This document shows, one piece after another, positions 52,257 to 61,371 of a stretch of 64,000 nt of DNA (the stretch's first letter is position 1; each line of letters begins with the position of its first letter). The notes beneath the pieces were generated by a model. It did no database searches, was not told the origin of the DNA, and saw nothing but the letters and a program-made list of their open reading frames with translations. The DNA is from an uncultured Lachnospiraceae bacterium. Its GTDB lineage: Bacteria; Bacillota; Clostridia; Lachnospirales; Lachnospiraceae. Made by a program: the position numbers and the translations under genes. Location of the stretch: the NCBI GenBank assembly GCA_910578475.1, contig CAJTRK010000003.1, positions 1-64,000 on the forward strand. Direction: 5' to 3'.

Positions 52257-53105
52257 ATGACAGACAGAAAAGAAATTGTTGGAGACGAACTGAATCCTAC
52301 CTTTTTGTTCACCTGGAAGGGAACGAGGCTTCGTGATGAAAAAAAATATCACAGCCACGACCATATTGAAATCGCCTTTATTATTTCCGGTAAAGGCAGG
52401 TATAAGATTGACGATGAACTCTATTCCGTGGAAGAAGGCGACCTGCTTATCCTGAATCCCGGCGTATGCCATCAGGCGCTTACGGACGGGAACGGCAAGC
52501 CGACGATAGAATTTTTTGTGGGCTTTACGGACGTGACGTTCCGGGATATGGCCCCGAATCGTTTTGATATCCCGGGCGGGCCGATTCTGCACTCCTCCGG
52601 CGATTTCCGGCAGAAGCTGTTCCGAATCGTCTCCGGCATGGAAGCGGAAAATGAGATATTGCGGCAGGGCCGTTATTTTATGCTCCGCTCCTACCTGATT
52701 CAACTGATTCTGCTGATTATCCGGGAGCAGTCCGCGCCTCTGACGCAGTATAAAGGCTATGAATTCGAATCCGCCGGCAAAAAATACGTTGTGGAGCAGA
52801 TTGTCAACTATTTTTCGGACCATTACGCGGAAAAAATATCGTTGGACCAGATTGCGGAAAACATGTATTTAAGTCCTTTCTACATTTCCAGAATCTTTAA
52901 AAGTGAAACCGGCGACACACCGATTCGCTATTTGATTGATATCCGTCTGGAACACGCGAAAGAAATACTGGAAAGCGGAAATTATACGAGCATACAGGAA
53001 GTTGCCGCACAGGTAGGCTATGACGATGCCTATCATTTCAGCAAGCTCTTTAAGAAAAAATATGATGTGCCGCCGTCTAAAATAGGAAAAGGGACAGTGC
53101 ACTGA
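52257..53105 (+). CDS. AraC-family transcriptional regulator
   Basis: An N-terminal cupin sensor domain (KKYHSHDHIEIAFIISGKGRYKI.. with YSVEEGDLLILNPGV) and a C-terminal double helix-turn-helix (ISLDQIAENMYLSPFYISRIFKSETG, SIQEVAAQVGYDDAYHFSKLFKKKY). About 282 residues. Probably senses a sugar or other small ligand and may control the divergent ABC exporter. ATG 52257 or 52245; the leader has GAAAGGCATGGT. Confidence 0.93.
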   Translation: MTDRKEIVGDELNPTFLFTWKGTRLRDEKKYHSHDHIEIAFIISGKGRYKIDDELYSVEEGDLLILNPGVCHQALTDGNGKPTIEFFVGFTDVTFRDMAPNRFDIPGGPILHSSGDFRQKLFRIVSGMEAENEILRQGRYFMLRSYLIQLILLIIREQSAPLTQYKGYEFESAGKKYVVEQIVNYFSDHYAEKISLDQIAENMYLSPFYISRIFKSETGDTPIRYLIDIRLEHAKEILESGNYTSIQEVAAQVGYDDAYHFSKLFKKKYDVPPSKIGKGTVH

Positions 53106-53124
53106 TGACTCAGTACAGCTGTCC
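53092..53124. terminator. Bidirectional terminator between the AraC gene and nifU
   Basis: Stem GGACAG-TGCACTGA / TCAGTACA-CTGTCC with a 4-nt loop, overlapping both stop codons, and a T-rich run (TTCTTCTTTTTCC) after it on the plus strand. Confidence 0.7.
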
Positions 53125-53547
53125 TTCTTCTTTTTCCTCAATATCCGTTACCGGTTTTTTAAGCCCTTCAATCTGAATCCCGTTTTTCTCCGCATAATCC
53201 CACAACGCCGCATGAATTGCCTCCTCAGCAAGAAGAGAACAATGCACTTTCGCCGGCGGCAGACCGTCCAACGCTTCCATTACCGCCTTATTGGTTACCA
53301 GCAGCGCCTCTTTGACTGTTTTTCCTTTCACGAGCTCCGTCGCCATGCTGCTTGTGGCTACCGCCGCGCCGCAGCCGAACGTTTTAAACTTCGCCTCCCG
53401 GATAACGCCCTCGTCGTCAATATCCAGATAAATGCGCATGATATCGCCGCATTTCGCATTTCCGACGGTTCCGACGCCGCTCGGCTGTTCCAGTTCTCCG
53501 ACATTTCTCGGATGATTAAAATGGTCCATTACTTTTTCGCTATACAT
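53110..53547 (-). CDS. nifU: Fe-S cluster scaffold IscU/NifU N-terminal type
   Basis: 145 residues on which the NifS product sulfur and iron are assembled. Three cluster Cys are in NAKCGD (Cys33), FGCGAAVATSS and KVHCSLLAEEA. ATG at 53547 has GGGAGAG upstream. The C-terminal EEKEEGQLY is short and acidic. Starts 16 bp after nifS. Confidence 0.94.
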   Translation of the reverse strand: MYSEKVMDHFNHPRNVGELEQPSGVGTVGNAKCGDIMRIYLDIDDEGVIREAKFKTFGCGAAVATSSMATELVKGKTVKEALLVTNKAVMEALDGLPPAKVHCSLLAEEAIHAALWDYAEKNGIQIEGLKKPVTDIEEKEEGQLY

Positions 53548-53563
53548 AAACAGGTCTCTCCCT

Positions 53564-54745
53564 TCAACCGTTCTTTTTGACAAAATCTTCATAGAGCGGA
53601 GACATATTTCTGAGCCGCTCTACGATTTCCTTTATTCTGTCCACGGTAAAATCTATTTCTTCCTTCGTCGTCTTATCGGACAGGCTGATGCGCAGCGAAC
53701 CATGCGCAATCTCATGAGGCAGGCCGATTGCCAGAAGCACATGGGAAGGTTCCAGCGCGCCCGAGGTACAGGCCGAACCGCTGGAAGCGCAGATGCCGTT
53801 CTGGTCTAAGAGAATCAGCAGCGATTCTCCCTCGATGAAACGGAAGCAGAAGCTTGCGTTGCCGGGCAGCCGCTTCGTCCGGTCACCGTTCAGCCTCGTA
53901 TAAGGGATTTCCGTAAGAACTCGTTCTATCAGATAATCCCGCAGTTTTGTCTCATATGCCGCCCGCTGCTCCATACTGTGAAAAGCAAGCTCTGCCGCTT
54001 TACCGAACCCGACAATTCCGGCCGTATTATGCGTTCCCGCTCTCCGCTGTCTCTCCTGTGCGCCGCCATGCAGGAAAGCGCGAAGCTTTAATCCCTGCCG
54101 GATATACAGAAAACCGACTCCCTTCGGACCGTTCAGTTTATGCGCGCTTGCGCTCAGCAGGTCTATATTCATTTCCTCTACATTTATCGGCAGATGGCCA
54201 AATGCCTGTACGGCGTCCGTATGAAATAAGATGCCTTGCTCCCTCGCAATTTCGCCGATTTCGCGAATCGGCTCCACGGTTCCGATTTCGTTGTTGGCCA
54301 TCATCACAGAAATCAGAATTGTCCCCGGTCGAATCGCAGCTTTTACCGCCTCCGGGCTGACAAGGCCGTTCTCGTCCACATCCAGATACGTCACTTCACA
54401 GCCGTTTTTTTCCAGATATTCCGCCGTATGCAGAATCGCGTGGTGCTCTATTCTGGTCGTAATGATATGTTTCCCCTTCGCGGCATAAGCCTCCGCCGCA
54501 CCCTTTAATGCCCAGTTGTCGGCCTCGCTTCCCCCGCCGGTAAAATAGATTTCTTCCGGCTTTGCGCCGATTCCAGCCGCCAGTGTTCTTCTTGCTTCCT
54601 CCATTGCTTTTTTTGCTTCTCCCGCAAAAGAATAAATTGAGGAAGGATTACCGTAAAATTCCGTAAAATACGGAATCATGGCGTCAAGCGCTTCCGGGGC
54701 AACCTGCGTCGTCGCCGCATTATCCAGATATATCATTTTTTTCAT
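53564..54745 (-). CDS. iscS: Cysteine desulfurase (NifS/IscS)
   Basis: PLP enzyme that takes sulfur from cysteine. 393 residues: MIYLDNAATTQVAPEAL, TGGGSEADNWAL, PLP Lys in SAHKLNGPKGVGFL, catalytic Cys in SSGSACTSGALEPS. ATG at 54745 follows GGAGG by 7 bp; the longer open frame upstream is made of the 15-bp tandem repeat and is not coding. Part of the iscR-iscS-nifU operon. Confidence 0.96.
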   Translation of the reverse strand: MKKMIYLDNAATTQVAPEALDAMIPYFTEFYGNPSSIYSFAGEAKKAMEEARRTLAAGIGAKPEEIYFTGGGSEADNWALKGAAEAYAAKGKHIITTRIEHHAILHTAEYLEKNGCEVTYLDVDENGLVSPEAVKAAIRPGTILISVMMANNEIGTVEPIREIGEIAREQGILFHTDAVQAFGHLPINVEEMNIDLLSASAHKLNGPKGVGFLYIRQGLKLRAFLHGGAQERQRRAGTHNTAGIVGFGKAAELAFHSMEQRAAYETKLRDYLIERVLTEIPYTRLNGDRTKRLPGNASFCFRFIEGESLLILLDQNGICASSGSACTSGALEPSHVLLAIGLPHEIAHGSLRISLSDKTTKEEIDFTVDRIKEIVERLRNMSPLYEDFVKKNG

Positions 54746-54790
54746 CGCCAAACCTCCATCCATACTCTGTATGTCATATATTCCGCGCTC

Positions 54791-54866
54791 TTTTCTGTTC
54801 CGTGCTTTTCTATTTCGTACTTTTCTATCTTGTGCTTTTTGAGTTCCCTGCTTTTTTATTCCGTGC
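54791..54866. repeat. Degenerate 15-bp tandem repeat between iscR and iscS
   Basis: Five units of the type TTTTCTATTTCGTGC (plus strand), with one unit 16 bp long. The iscR stop codon lies inside the last unit. Its role is unknown, and slippage is likely. Confidence 0.8.
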
Positions 54867-55299
54867 TGTCGGCTCCATCGTCCGCCAGTTCCTCCTGCCA
54901 TGTCAGCATATCCGCAAGTGTAATACTATCCACCACGTCGTTGACGGCATCGTTTATCCGCTGCCAGATACGGGTCGTCACACATCCCGCCTTACGTTCG
55001 CATTCTTCTTTTTCTTTCCCGACACAGCTCACCGGCGCCAAATCTCCCTCTGTCAGCCGCAGAATCATACCCGCCGTATATTCTTCCGGATTCTTTTTCA
55101 AAAGATATCCGCCCTGTGCTCCCCGTATACTCCTTACATAACCGGCCTTATTCAGCGTCGCTATAATCTGCTCCAGATATTTATCCGATATCTGCTGTCT
55201 TCTCGCCACATCTTTCAGACAAACCGGCCCGTCCGTACTGTATGTCGCCAAATCCAGCATCAGACGCAGGGCGTATCTTCCTTTGGTCGAGATTTTCAT
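54856..55299 (-). CDS. iscR: Rrf2-family regulator IscR
   Basis: Senses Fe-S status and controls the downstream assembly genes. 147 residues: winged helix (GRYALRLMLDLA, VCLKDVARRQQISDKYLEQII, GAQGGYLL) and three cluster Cys, Cys92-X7-Cys100-X5-Cys106. ATG 55299 after GGAGGAAG. A promoter with an overlapping dyad at 55405-55421 suggests autoregulation. Confidence 0.94.
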   Translation of the reverse strand: MKISTKGRYALRLMLDLATYSTDGPVCLKDVARRQQISDKYLEQIIATLNKAGYVRSIRGAQGGYLLKKNPEEYTAGMILRLTEGDLAPVSCVGKEKEECERKAGCVTTRIWQRINDAVNDVVDSITLADMLTWQEELADDGADSTE

Positions 55300-55317
55300 A
55301 AAACTTCCTCCGTTCCT

Positions 55318-55362
55318 GCTCAGCCCGCGAAATTCATTTCGCAGCAGCTTCCAGTTTTCCTA
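55318..55362 (-). repeat. Partial palindromic repeat in the iscR leader
   Basis: On the minus strand: CTGCT-GCGAAATgaATTTCGC-GGGCTGAGCAG. The TGCGA..TCGCGGGCTGA frame matches the second hairpin of repeat copy D. Only one arm of the element is present. Confidence 0.4.
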
Positions 55363-55388
55363 TCGCCTTAATATGATTTATCACGACT

Positions 55389-55421
55389 ATCTTATCACAT
55401 AATTCCTACTTTGTTAATAGG
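55389..55421 (-). promoter_or_regulatory. iscR promoter with overlapping dyad
   Basis: On the minus strand: TTAACA, 17-bp spacer, TAAGAT. The dyad CCTATT-aacaa-AGTAGG (55405-55421) covers the -35, a sensible operator position for IscR repression. Confidence 0.55.
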
Positions 55422-55492
55422 CTATCTGAAAATTTTTAAGCGCCGGCCGCAATGACCCGCGCTTCTACGGAATGAACAGAAATCCGATGCTT

Positions 55493-56200
55493 TTATACTT
55501 TGCCGATTCCCGCAATCTCTTTGATGACTTCCGATGCAATGATGAGACCTGCCACGGAAGGAACAAACGACACGCTTCCCGGAACGGCACGTCCCTGTAT
55601 GGAAAGATAGTTTTTGACAGGTTCTTCTTTAGAATATAAAACTTTTAACTTTTCTACATTTCTTTTCCGCAGCTCTCTGCGCATAACCTTCGCAAGAGGG
55701 CACACGGAAGTCTGGTAAATATCCGCTATTTCAAGCATTGCCGGCTCTAACTTGTTGCCGGTTCCCATACAGCTTATCACAGGCACGCCTGCATCCCCTA
55801 CGCGCAGAACCAGCTCGATTTTAGCCGTAACCGTGTCAATGGCATCCACCACATAAGTATACTTTCCGAAGTCAAAAAGGTCGGCGGTTTCCGGCAAAAA
55901 GAAACTTTTTGACACATTCACCACGGCATCGGGATTGATGGAAAGAATCCGCTCTTTCATCACATCCACCTTATCTCTTCCGACCGTATTCGTGGACGCA
56001 ATAATCTGTCTGTTGATGTTCGTCATGCTCACTTTATCATGGTCGATGATATCCAGACTCCCGACGCCGGAGCGCGCCAACGCTTCCACGACATAGCCGC
56101 CTACACCGCCGATTCCGAATACCGCCACCCGCGACCTGCGCAGCCTGTCCATCGCTTCCTGTCCCAATATAAGCTCTGTTCGTGCAAATTGTTCCGGCAT
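55493..56200 (-). CDS. tcdA: tRNA threonylcarbamoyladenosine dehydratase (TcdA)
   Basis: E1-like ATPase that cyclises t6A to ct6A in tRNA. 235 residues: ARTELILGQEAMDRL, nucleotide-binding GIGGVGGYVVEALARSG, IDHDKVSMTNINRQI, Cys in ISCMGTGNKLEP. Works after TsaC (46.3 kb). ATG at 56200. It ends about 70 bp before the iscR promoter. Confidence 0.94.
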   Translation of the reverse strand: MPEQFARTELILGQEAMDRLRRSRVAVFGIGGVGGYVVEALARSGVGSLDIIDHDKVSMTNINRQIIASTNTVGRDKVDVMKERILSINPDAVVNVSKSFFLPETADLFDFGKYTYVVDAIDTVTAKIELVLRVGDAGVPVISCMGTGNKLEPAMLEIADIYQTSVCPLAKVMRRELRKRNVEKLKVLYSKEEPVKNYLSIQGRAVPGSVSFVPSVAGLIIASEVIKEIAGIGKV

Positions 56201-56242
56201 GACTCCCTCGCTTCTTAAATATAAACTTTATAAACTATAAAC

Positions 56243-57070
56243 TTATATAAACGGATTATAAAAACGACTGCCATCCCAAAAAGTAATGACAAATGCCGTT
56301 ATTGTGAAAAGAACGACAACCGCCAGCGTCAGATAATCGTTTCTTTTAAAAGGTCTTGCGGAATACCATGTGCGCTTCTTGTGCTTCCCGAAACCGCGCA
56401 GTTCCATCGCATTGCTCACAACGTCGATTCGGTCCATGCTGGAAAAAACAAGCGGAAAAATAATCGATGCCATGCTCTTAATACGGTTTATAAAAGGCGC
56501 TTTCCTGGACATTTCAATTCCTCTCGCCTCCTGCGCATGCTTGATTTTCGCAAAATCGTCCTGCACGTCGGGAATATACCGGAGCGCAATTGCCATCGCA
56601 TAACCGATATTATAGTGAATCCCCACCTTGTTCATGGAAGCCGCAAATTCACTCGGATTCGTGGTCACGATAAACATGAAAACCGCCGGGATAACCGTCA
56701 GATATTTCAGCATGACATTAAACTCATAAAAGAGCTGTTCCTTCGTAATCGTATAATGACCGAACAGATGCCACAGCGGCGTCTCCGTTCCGTAAATCTT
56801 TGTTCCCTGTCCGGGAGAAAAGAAAAATATAGCGATTAAATTGATGCACAGGAACAACATGATGAACTTAAACACCGTTCCGACCTGTTTCCACCTGGTC
56901 TTGGACATGGCGAAAATGATAAGGCTGAACACAAGCATCACAAGCAGCACCCTGGTGTCATAAGAAATCATGCTCGTAATTGACCAGAGTAAAAAAAAGA
57001 TTAGCTTCGTAACACCGCTCAGTCTGTGAATCCATGTATCTTTTTCTTCATAGGACAGTACCCGCGACAC
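56243..57070 (-). CDS. ecfT: ECF transporter transmembrane component EcfT
   Basis: Couples the ATPases to the S component. 275 residues with six membrane segments and the two Ala-Arg-Gly-type coupling motifs, AQEARGIE and AMELRGFG. GTG start at 57070 overlaps the last base of the ecfA stop (TAGTG), with AGGAGG inside the end of ecfA. Confidence 0.94.
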   Translation of the reverse strand: MSRVLSYEEKDTWIHRLSGVTKLIFFLLWSITSMISYDTRVLLVMLVFSLIIFAMSKTRWKQVGTVFKFIMLFLCINLIAIFFFSPGQGTKIYGTETPLWHLFGHYTITKEQLFYEFNVMLKYLTVIPAVFMFIVTTNPSEFAASMNKVGIHYNIGYAMAIALRYIPDVQDDFAKIKHAQEARGIEMSRKAPFINRIKSMASIIFPLVFSSMDRIDVVSNAMELRGFGKHKKRTWYSARPFKRNDYLTLAVVVLFTITAFVITFWDGSRFYNPFI

Positions 57071-58800
57071 TATTCTACCTCCTTTTCCCGGCCATGTTCC
57101 CGCTCATAATAAATGAAACAGTCCACCAAATCGGACGGTCTGTCTATACCGCACCCTACCGCCAAATCATAGAGAGAAGTCCGCTTTAAATAAGCTTTCT
57201 GCGTCAGCACATCATCCGTCAGTACCTCGCTCGGCTTTTCATCCGCCAGAAGCTGTCCTTCCGCAATGACAAGCGCACGGTCCGTATACTCCAGCATCAG
57301 GTGCATATCGTGTGTTATCATAACAATAGTTATGCCACTGTTTTTGTTAATCCCCTTGAGGAACTCCATAATCTCCGTATAATGTCTGTAATCCTGCCCC
57401 GCCGTCGGTTCATCCAAAATGATAATATCCGGATTCATCACCAGAATCGAAGCAATGGTCACACGCTTTTTCTGCCCGTAACTCAGCGCCGAGATGGGCC
57501 AGTTCCGGAAAGGATACAAACCGCAGATTTTCAATGTTTCATGGACTCTCTTCTCGATTTCTTCGGGCGCAATGCCGCGCACCTGAAGACCGAGCGCCAC
57601 TTCCTCGAAAATCATCGTCTTGCTAATCATCTGGTTCGGATTTTGCATTACCAGACCGATACTCTCTCCTCTTTCCTTGATGGAACGAGTCAGAATATCC
57701 TCACCATGCAGCGAAATACTGCCTTTATCCGGCATCAGGAATCCGCAGATTAAATTGGACAGCGTGGACTTTCCCGCGCCGTTCTTTCCGACAATACTGA
57801 GCATTTCGCCTTTATGTATCCGAAAAGAAACGTCCTGCAGAACCGGCTTTCCGGGCACATAGGAGAAATCCAGATTTTTCACTTCCAACACGACATCTTC
57901 GTCCCGCTTCCGTTCCGGGATGACTGTCTGCCGGAACCAGTCCGTAACCTTACCTTTATAATCCGCAAGACGTCCCGTCTCATTCATTTTCCGAATATCC
58001 GAAGGAAAACTTTCCGCTTTGATTTTGCATCCCGCATATTTTAACGCCGTCACATACAGCGGTTCCCGGATTCCTTCTTTTTGCAGAATATTACCGGATA
58101 GCAGTTCATCCGGCGTCATATCCGCCACAATTCTGCCTTCTCCGACCACAACAATCCGGTCGGCTCCACAAGTAAGCGCATCTTCCAGACGATGCTCAAT
58201 AATAACAACCGTTGTTTTTTCTTCCCGGTGAATCTGGTCAATCAGTTCAATCGCCCGTTTTCCTGTCGCCGGGTCCAGGTTGGCAAGCGGCTCATCAAAC
58301 AGAAGAATATCCACCTGGTCAATCATAACGCCTGCCATCGACACTCTTTGTTTCTGCCCGCCCGAAAGCGCGCCCGGCGCATTACCGAGTACCGACTGCA
58401 CTTCTACCGTCTCCGCTACTCTGGCTACCCGCTCAAGCATCTCTTTCTGCGGTATCATATCATTTTCCAGCACAAAAGCGATGTCTTCCGCAACGGTCAG
58501 TCCGATAAACTGCCCGTCCGTGTCCTGAAGCACCGTTCCGACCAGTTTGGACAGCCCGAAAATGCCAAGCTTTTCCGGATTCTGACCGGCAACCGTATAA
58601 GTTCCCGTAATCTCTCCTTTATAAGAAAAAGGCACAAGACCGTTGATACAGTGCGCCAAAGTAGACTTTCCCGAACCGGAAGGCCCCACAATCAAAACCT
58701 TTTCCCCAGGATAAATGGACAGATTGATATCCTTGATTGTCGGCTCTTTCTGGGAACGATATTTAAACGAAAAGTTTTTAAATTCAATTATCGGTTCCAT
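57070..58800 (-). CDS. ecfA: ECF transporter ATPase, two NBDs fused
   Basis: A 576-residue tandem ATPase. First NBD: GPSGSGKST, LSGGQKQR, LLFDEPLANLD. Second: GKNGAGKST, LSYGQKKR, IILDEPTAGQD. A short linker domain (about 255-315) joins them. The fused form is typical of dedicated group I ECF systems rather than the shared EcfA1A2. ATG at 58800. Confidence 0.95.
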   Translation of the reverse strand: MEPIIEFKNFSFKYRSQKEPTIKDINLSIYPGEKVLIVGPSGSGKSTLAHCINGLVPFSYKGEITGTYTVAGQNPEKLGIFGLSKLVGTVLQDTDGQFIGLTVAEDIAFVLENDMIPQKEMLERVARVAETVEVQSVLGNAPGALSGGQKQRVSMAGVMIDQVDILLFDEPLANLDPATGKRAIELIDQIHREEKTTVVIIEHRLEDALTCGADRIVVVGEGRIVADMTPDELLSGNILQKEGIREPLYVTALKYAGCKIKAESFPSDIRKMNETGRLADYKGKVTDWFRQTVIPERKRDEDVVLEVKNLDFSYVPGKPVLQDVSFRIHKGEMLSIVGKNGAGKSTLSNLICGFLMPDKGSISLHGEDILTRSIKERGESIGLVMQNPNQMISKTMIFEEVALGLQVRGIAPEEIEKRVHETLKICGLYPFRNWPISALSYGQKKRVTIASILVMNPDIIILDEPTAGQDYRHYTEIMEFLKGINKNSGITIVMITHDMHLMLEYTDRALVIAEGQLLADEKPSEVLTDDVLTQKAYLKRTSLYDLAVGCGIDRPSDLVDCFIYYEREHGREKEVE

Positions 58801-58890
58801 GAATCCCTCTTGCTTTCCTGCTTACGCTTCTGCCAAATTTTCATCTTCCGAGAAATGGAAACAGCCTCTTCCCACAATTTCCATACCCAC

Positions 58891-59008
58891 GGAAGAATGC
58901 CCGCAAAACGGGCATTCTTTCAGGCGAGAAAGGCCTGCTGCGCAGGCCGCAGAACTTCTTGGCGAAGCATCCATTGATGCGAGCCTTTAGAAGTTCTTCT
59001 CACCTTAG
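58891..59008 (-). repeat. Palindromic three-way-junction repeat, copy B (3' of the ECF S-component gene)
   Basis: On the minus strand, starting at the stop codon: CTAAGGTGAGAA, long hairpin (GAACTTCT / AGAAGTTC enclosing GCATC-aatg-GATGC), short hairpin (GGCCTGC-gca-GCAGGCC), closing TTCTCGCC, then a 3' hairpin GAATGCCCG / CGGGCATTC. Best-formed copy: the outer stem GGTGAGAA / TTCTCGCC is complete. Confidence 0.8.
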
Positions 59009-59559
59009 TCTTCTCTACTCAGACTGGACGTCTTTCCGCCAATCTTAGAATATCCAACCGCAATCAGCGTACCGAGAATACCTACGATAATGATATTTCC
59101 GAGGAATGCCCATGCGCCCTGTGCAAAAACTTTTCCTGCCGGCTCCGCATAGATAACAATATCGAGGACCGGTGCAACAAGAATCCATGCCAGTCCATTG
59201 GCAATAATCTGTACGATATTAAATAATATGATTTCTTTTACCGCAAATCCACCGTCTTTAATCGCAAACTTCTTTGCAAACAGACCGATTGCAACACCGG
59301 CTACCATTTCCGGGAATACCCAACTCCACCATACGCTTCCATAGAAAAGCGCGTCGCCGAGCGCATGTCCGAGAAGACCGACAATACCGCCGACAACAGG
59401 GCCAAATACCGCTGCCAGAAATGCCATCAGCGCCGCTCTCGGCTGCAAAGCCGTGTTCGGAATAAATCCGAGCGGAATCTGCACTTCTGTCAAAGCTACG
59501 AACAATGCGGTTCCGATACCGATTGCCACCACTTCTTTAATACCAAATTTACTTTTCAT
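59005..59559 (-). CDS. ECF transporter S component (UPF0397 family)
   Basis: A 184-residue membrane protein with five to six helices and the UPF0397 pattern (KEVVAIGIGTALFVAL, FGPVVGGIVGLLGHALGDALFYGSVWWSWVFPEM). It is the substrate-binding unit for the EcfA-EcfT genes just downstream. The substrate of this family is not settled; a vitamin precursor is likely. Its stop codon lies in repeat copy B. Confidence 0.9.
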   Translation of the reverse strand: MKSKFGIKEVVAIGIGTALFVALTEVQIPLGFIPNTALQPRAALMAFLAAVFGPVVGGIVGLLGHALGDALFYGSVWWSWVFPEMVAGVAIGLFAKKFAIKDGGFAVKEIILFNIVQIIANGLAWILVAPVLDIVIYAEPAGKVFAQGAWAFLGNIIIVGILGTLIAVGYSKIGGKTSSLSRED

Positions 59560-59670
59560 ACTGCTTTATCCTCCTTTATCCTTGCCTGACCATTCTCCTG
59601 GCCATACTCTATATGAAACCATCGGCATTTCCGTACAATCATTTCCAAGACCGCTGGTCATATATTCCGT

Positions 59671-61371
59671 TTAATTCCCGTTCACATATTCTGCGATTGC
59701 ATCCCAGACAATCGGCGATTCCAGTCCCAGTCTCCATTCCGCAACGCCTGCAATATTATACTTCTTCATAATATTCAGCTTCACTTTCAGGGACTCCACA
59801 TCCTCCAGCCATACCTGATAATAACTGTTGCCGGACTGGTACTCTCCGTAATTCTGGCAGGTCGTTTCATCCCAGTTGGTCACAATGCCGTGATTTCTGA
59901 TATATTCCTGCGCCATATCCATGCCGACAACCTGACTGGTCACCGTCGTTCCGTTCGTCTCCCATATCCTCGTATAAAAAGGAACCGCATTGATGACTTT
60001 CTCCGGCGGAACTTCAGCAACGGTATTGGCAATACCGTTTTCCACAAAATTAATCGAAGCCACCGAACCCGCTTCTTCGCTGTTGCCATGATGCTCGTCA
60101 TAGCCCATAATAATCACATAATCGGCTACCACACCCTGTTCTTTCCGGTGATAATAATTGTTATAACCCATCGGCACATAATTATCCACCGACAGGACGA
60201 TGCCGTTCGCCCGGCACGGAATGGATAACTCTCTGATAAACTCAATGAATCCTTCTCCCGCATCGACGCCGATATTCTCGAAATCGATATTCAGCCCGTC
60301 CAGATTATATTCCAACGCCGTCGCAATCAGGTTATCTATCAGACGCGTTCTGACGCTTGTTCTGGAAAGAATCTCATACATGTCCAGCGTTTCCGTATCC
60401 GTTATATTACTGATAAGCGCCCACACTTCAAGCCCTTTCTCATGGGCGGCATTCACATACTCCATCGAAGCAAGGCTGGTAAAATCGCCCTGATTCCCGG
60501 TCAGTATAAACCATGTCGGCGAAATCGTATTGATGCTCTGTGTCGTCATAAGCACTTCATTCAGGGTGTCGTTTCCGGCCATGCTGTAAATGGCATGCCA
60601 TCCGAGATTAATCGTATGGTCTCTGGAAATGCTCGTATACTCCGGCTCCACATAGTCAGTCACCGGCACAGGTTCTTCGCTGTATTTCTCCGACAGCCTC
60701 TTATTTTCCACATAACCGATATAGGAATTGCGCGTTTTTACCTTTGACCAGTTCTCCATCTCCTCCAGTATAATGACGCTGTCTCCCTCTTCTACGTCTG
60801 TCAGGATATCGCTCTTTATGCCGCCCTGATATCTGACCTGCGTATCTTTGGTAATATCCGCCACCTGACGTTCGTTCCACTCCGTATCCACCTGGACATG
60901 ATAGGGTTCCGAAAATAATTTATAGGAAAAATTCGTGTATTTTTTGATATAATCCGCCGCAACATAAAGAACGTCATCTTCATATCTCGCGATGATATAA
61001 CCGACGTCTTTCGCTTCTCCCGCGCTCGTGCTGTAAACGGACGTTCCAATTTCCGCGCGGATAATGGAATCCGGCGTCGTATAAAGAAGAAGACTCTCCA
61101 GCTTGTCTTCATAAAATCTGTCATTGAAATATTTATGCACCGTGGCAAAGTCAAAATAACATATGCCGTCCCAGACTTTCGCATATTCTTCGACCTGGGC
61201 ATCCTGCATGATGATGGCTGCATCGTTTTCTTCCAGAAGGCCGAAATACGCTTCCAAATCAGCCCGTTCTTTGGAATAGGTATACTTATCTATCAGTTTT
61301 GTTCCAAATCCTGCTGCCACGACAATCAAAATAAGGACGACCGCGACTATCACCGGGATTAATTTTTTCAT
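59671..61371 (-). CDS. Membrane-anchored GH18-family wall hydrolase with SH3-like domain
   Basis: A 566-residue protein: N-terminal membrane anchor (about 5-25), a copper-amine-oxidase-type N domain (about 60-170), a bacterial SH3 segment (IKSDILTDVEEGDSVIILEEMENWSKVKT, about 190-230), then a GH18 barrel (about 250-560) with the catalytic motif DGLNIDFENIG whose final Glu is the acid/base. This architecture resembles spore-cortex glucosaminidases such as SleL/YaaH-like proteins. Probably trims peptidoglycan outside the membrane. Confidence 0.9.
   Translation of the reverse strand: MKKLIPVIVAVVLILIVVAAGFGTKLIDKYTYSKERADLEAYFGLLEENDAAIIMQDAQVEEYAKVWDGICYFDFATVHKYFNDRFYEDKLESLLLYTTPDSIIRAEIGTSVYSTSAGEAKDVGYIIARYEDDVLYVAADYIKKYTNFSYKLFSEPYHVQVDTEWNERQVADITKDTQVRYQGGIKSDILTDVEEGDSVIILEEMENWSKVKTRNSYIGYVENKRLSEKYSEEPVPVTDYVEPEYTSISRDHTINLGWHAIYSMAGNDTLNEVLMTTQSINTISPTWFILTGNQGDFTSLASMEYVNAAHEKGLEVWALISNITDTETLDMYEILSRTSVRTRLIDNLIATALEYNLDGLNIDFENIGVDAGEGFIEFIRELSIPCRANGIVLSVDNYVPMGYNNYYHRKEQGVVADYVIIMGYDEHHGNSEEAGSVASINFVENGIANTVAEVPPEKVINAVPFYTRIWETNGTTVTSQVVGMDMAQEYIRNHGIVTNWDETTCQNYGEYQSGNSYYQVWLEDVESLKVKLNIMKKYNIAGVAEWRLGLESPIVWDAIAEYVNGN

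Noticed and set aside
51852..52823. Open frame extending the degenerate-NBD ABC gene upstream by over 300 codons
   Set aside because: It runs through foldback element copy 2 and back over the AraC gene on the opposite strand; ATG 51851 has a perfect ribosome binding site and the family N-terminus.
59560..59670. Vitamin riboswitch upstream of the ECF S-component gene
   Set aside because: Only a short weak hairpin is present; no TPP, FMN, cobalamin or folate motif is visible.
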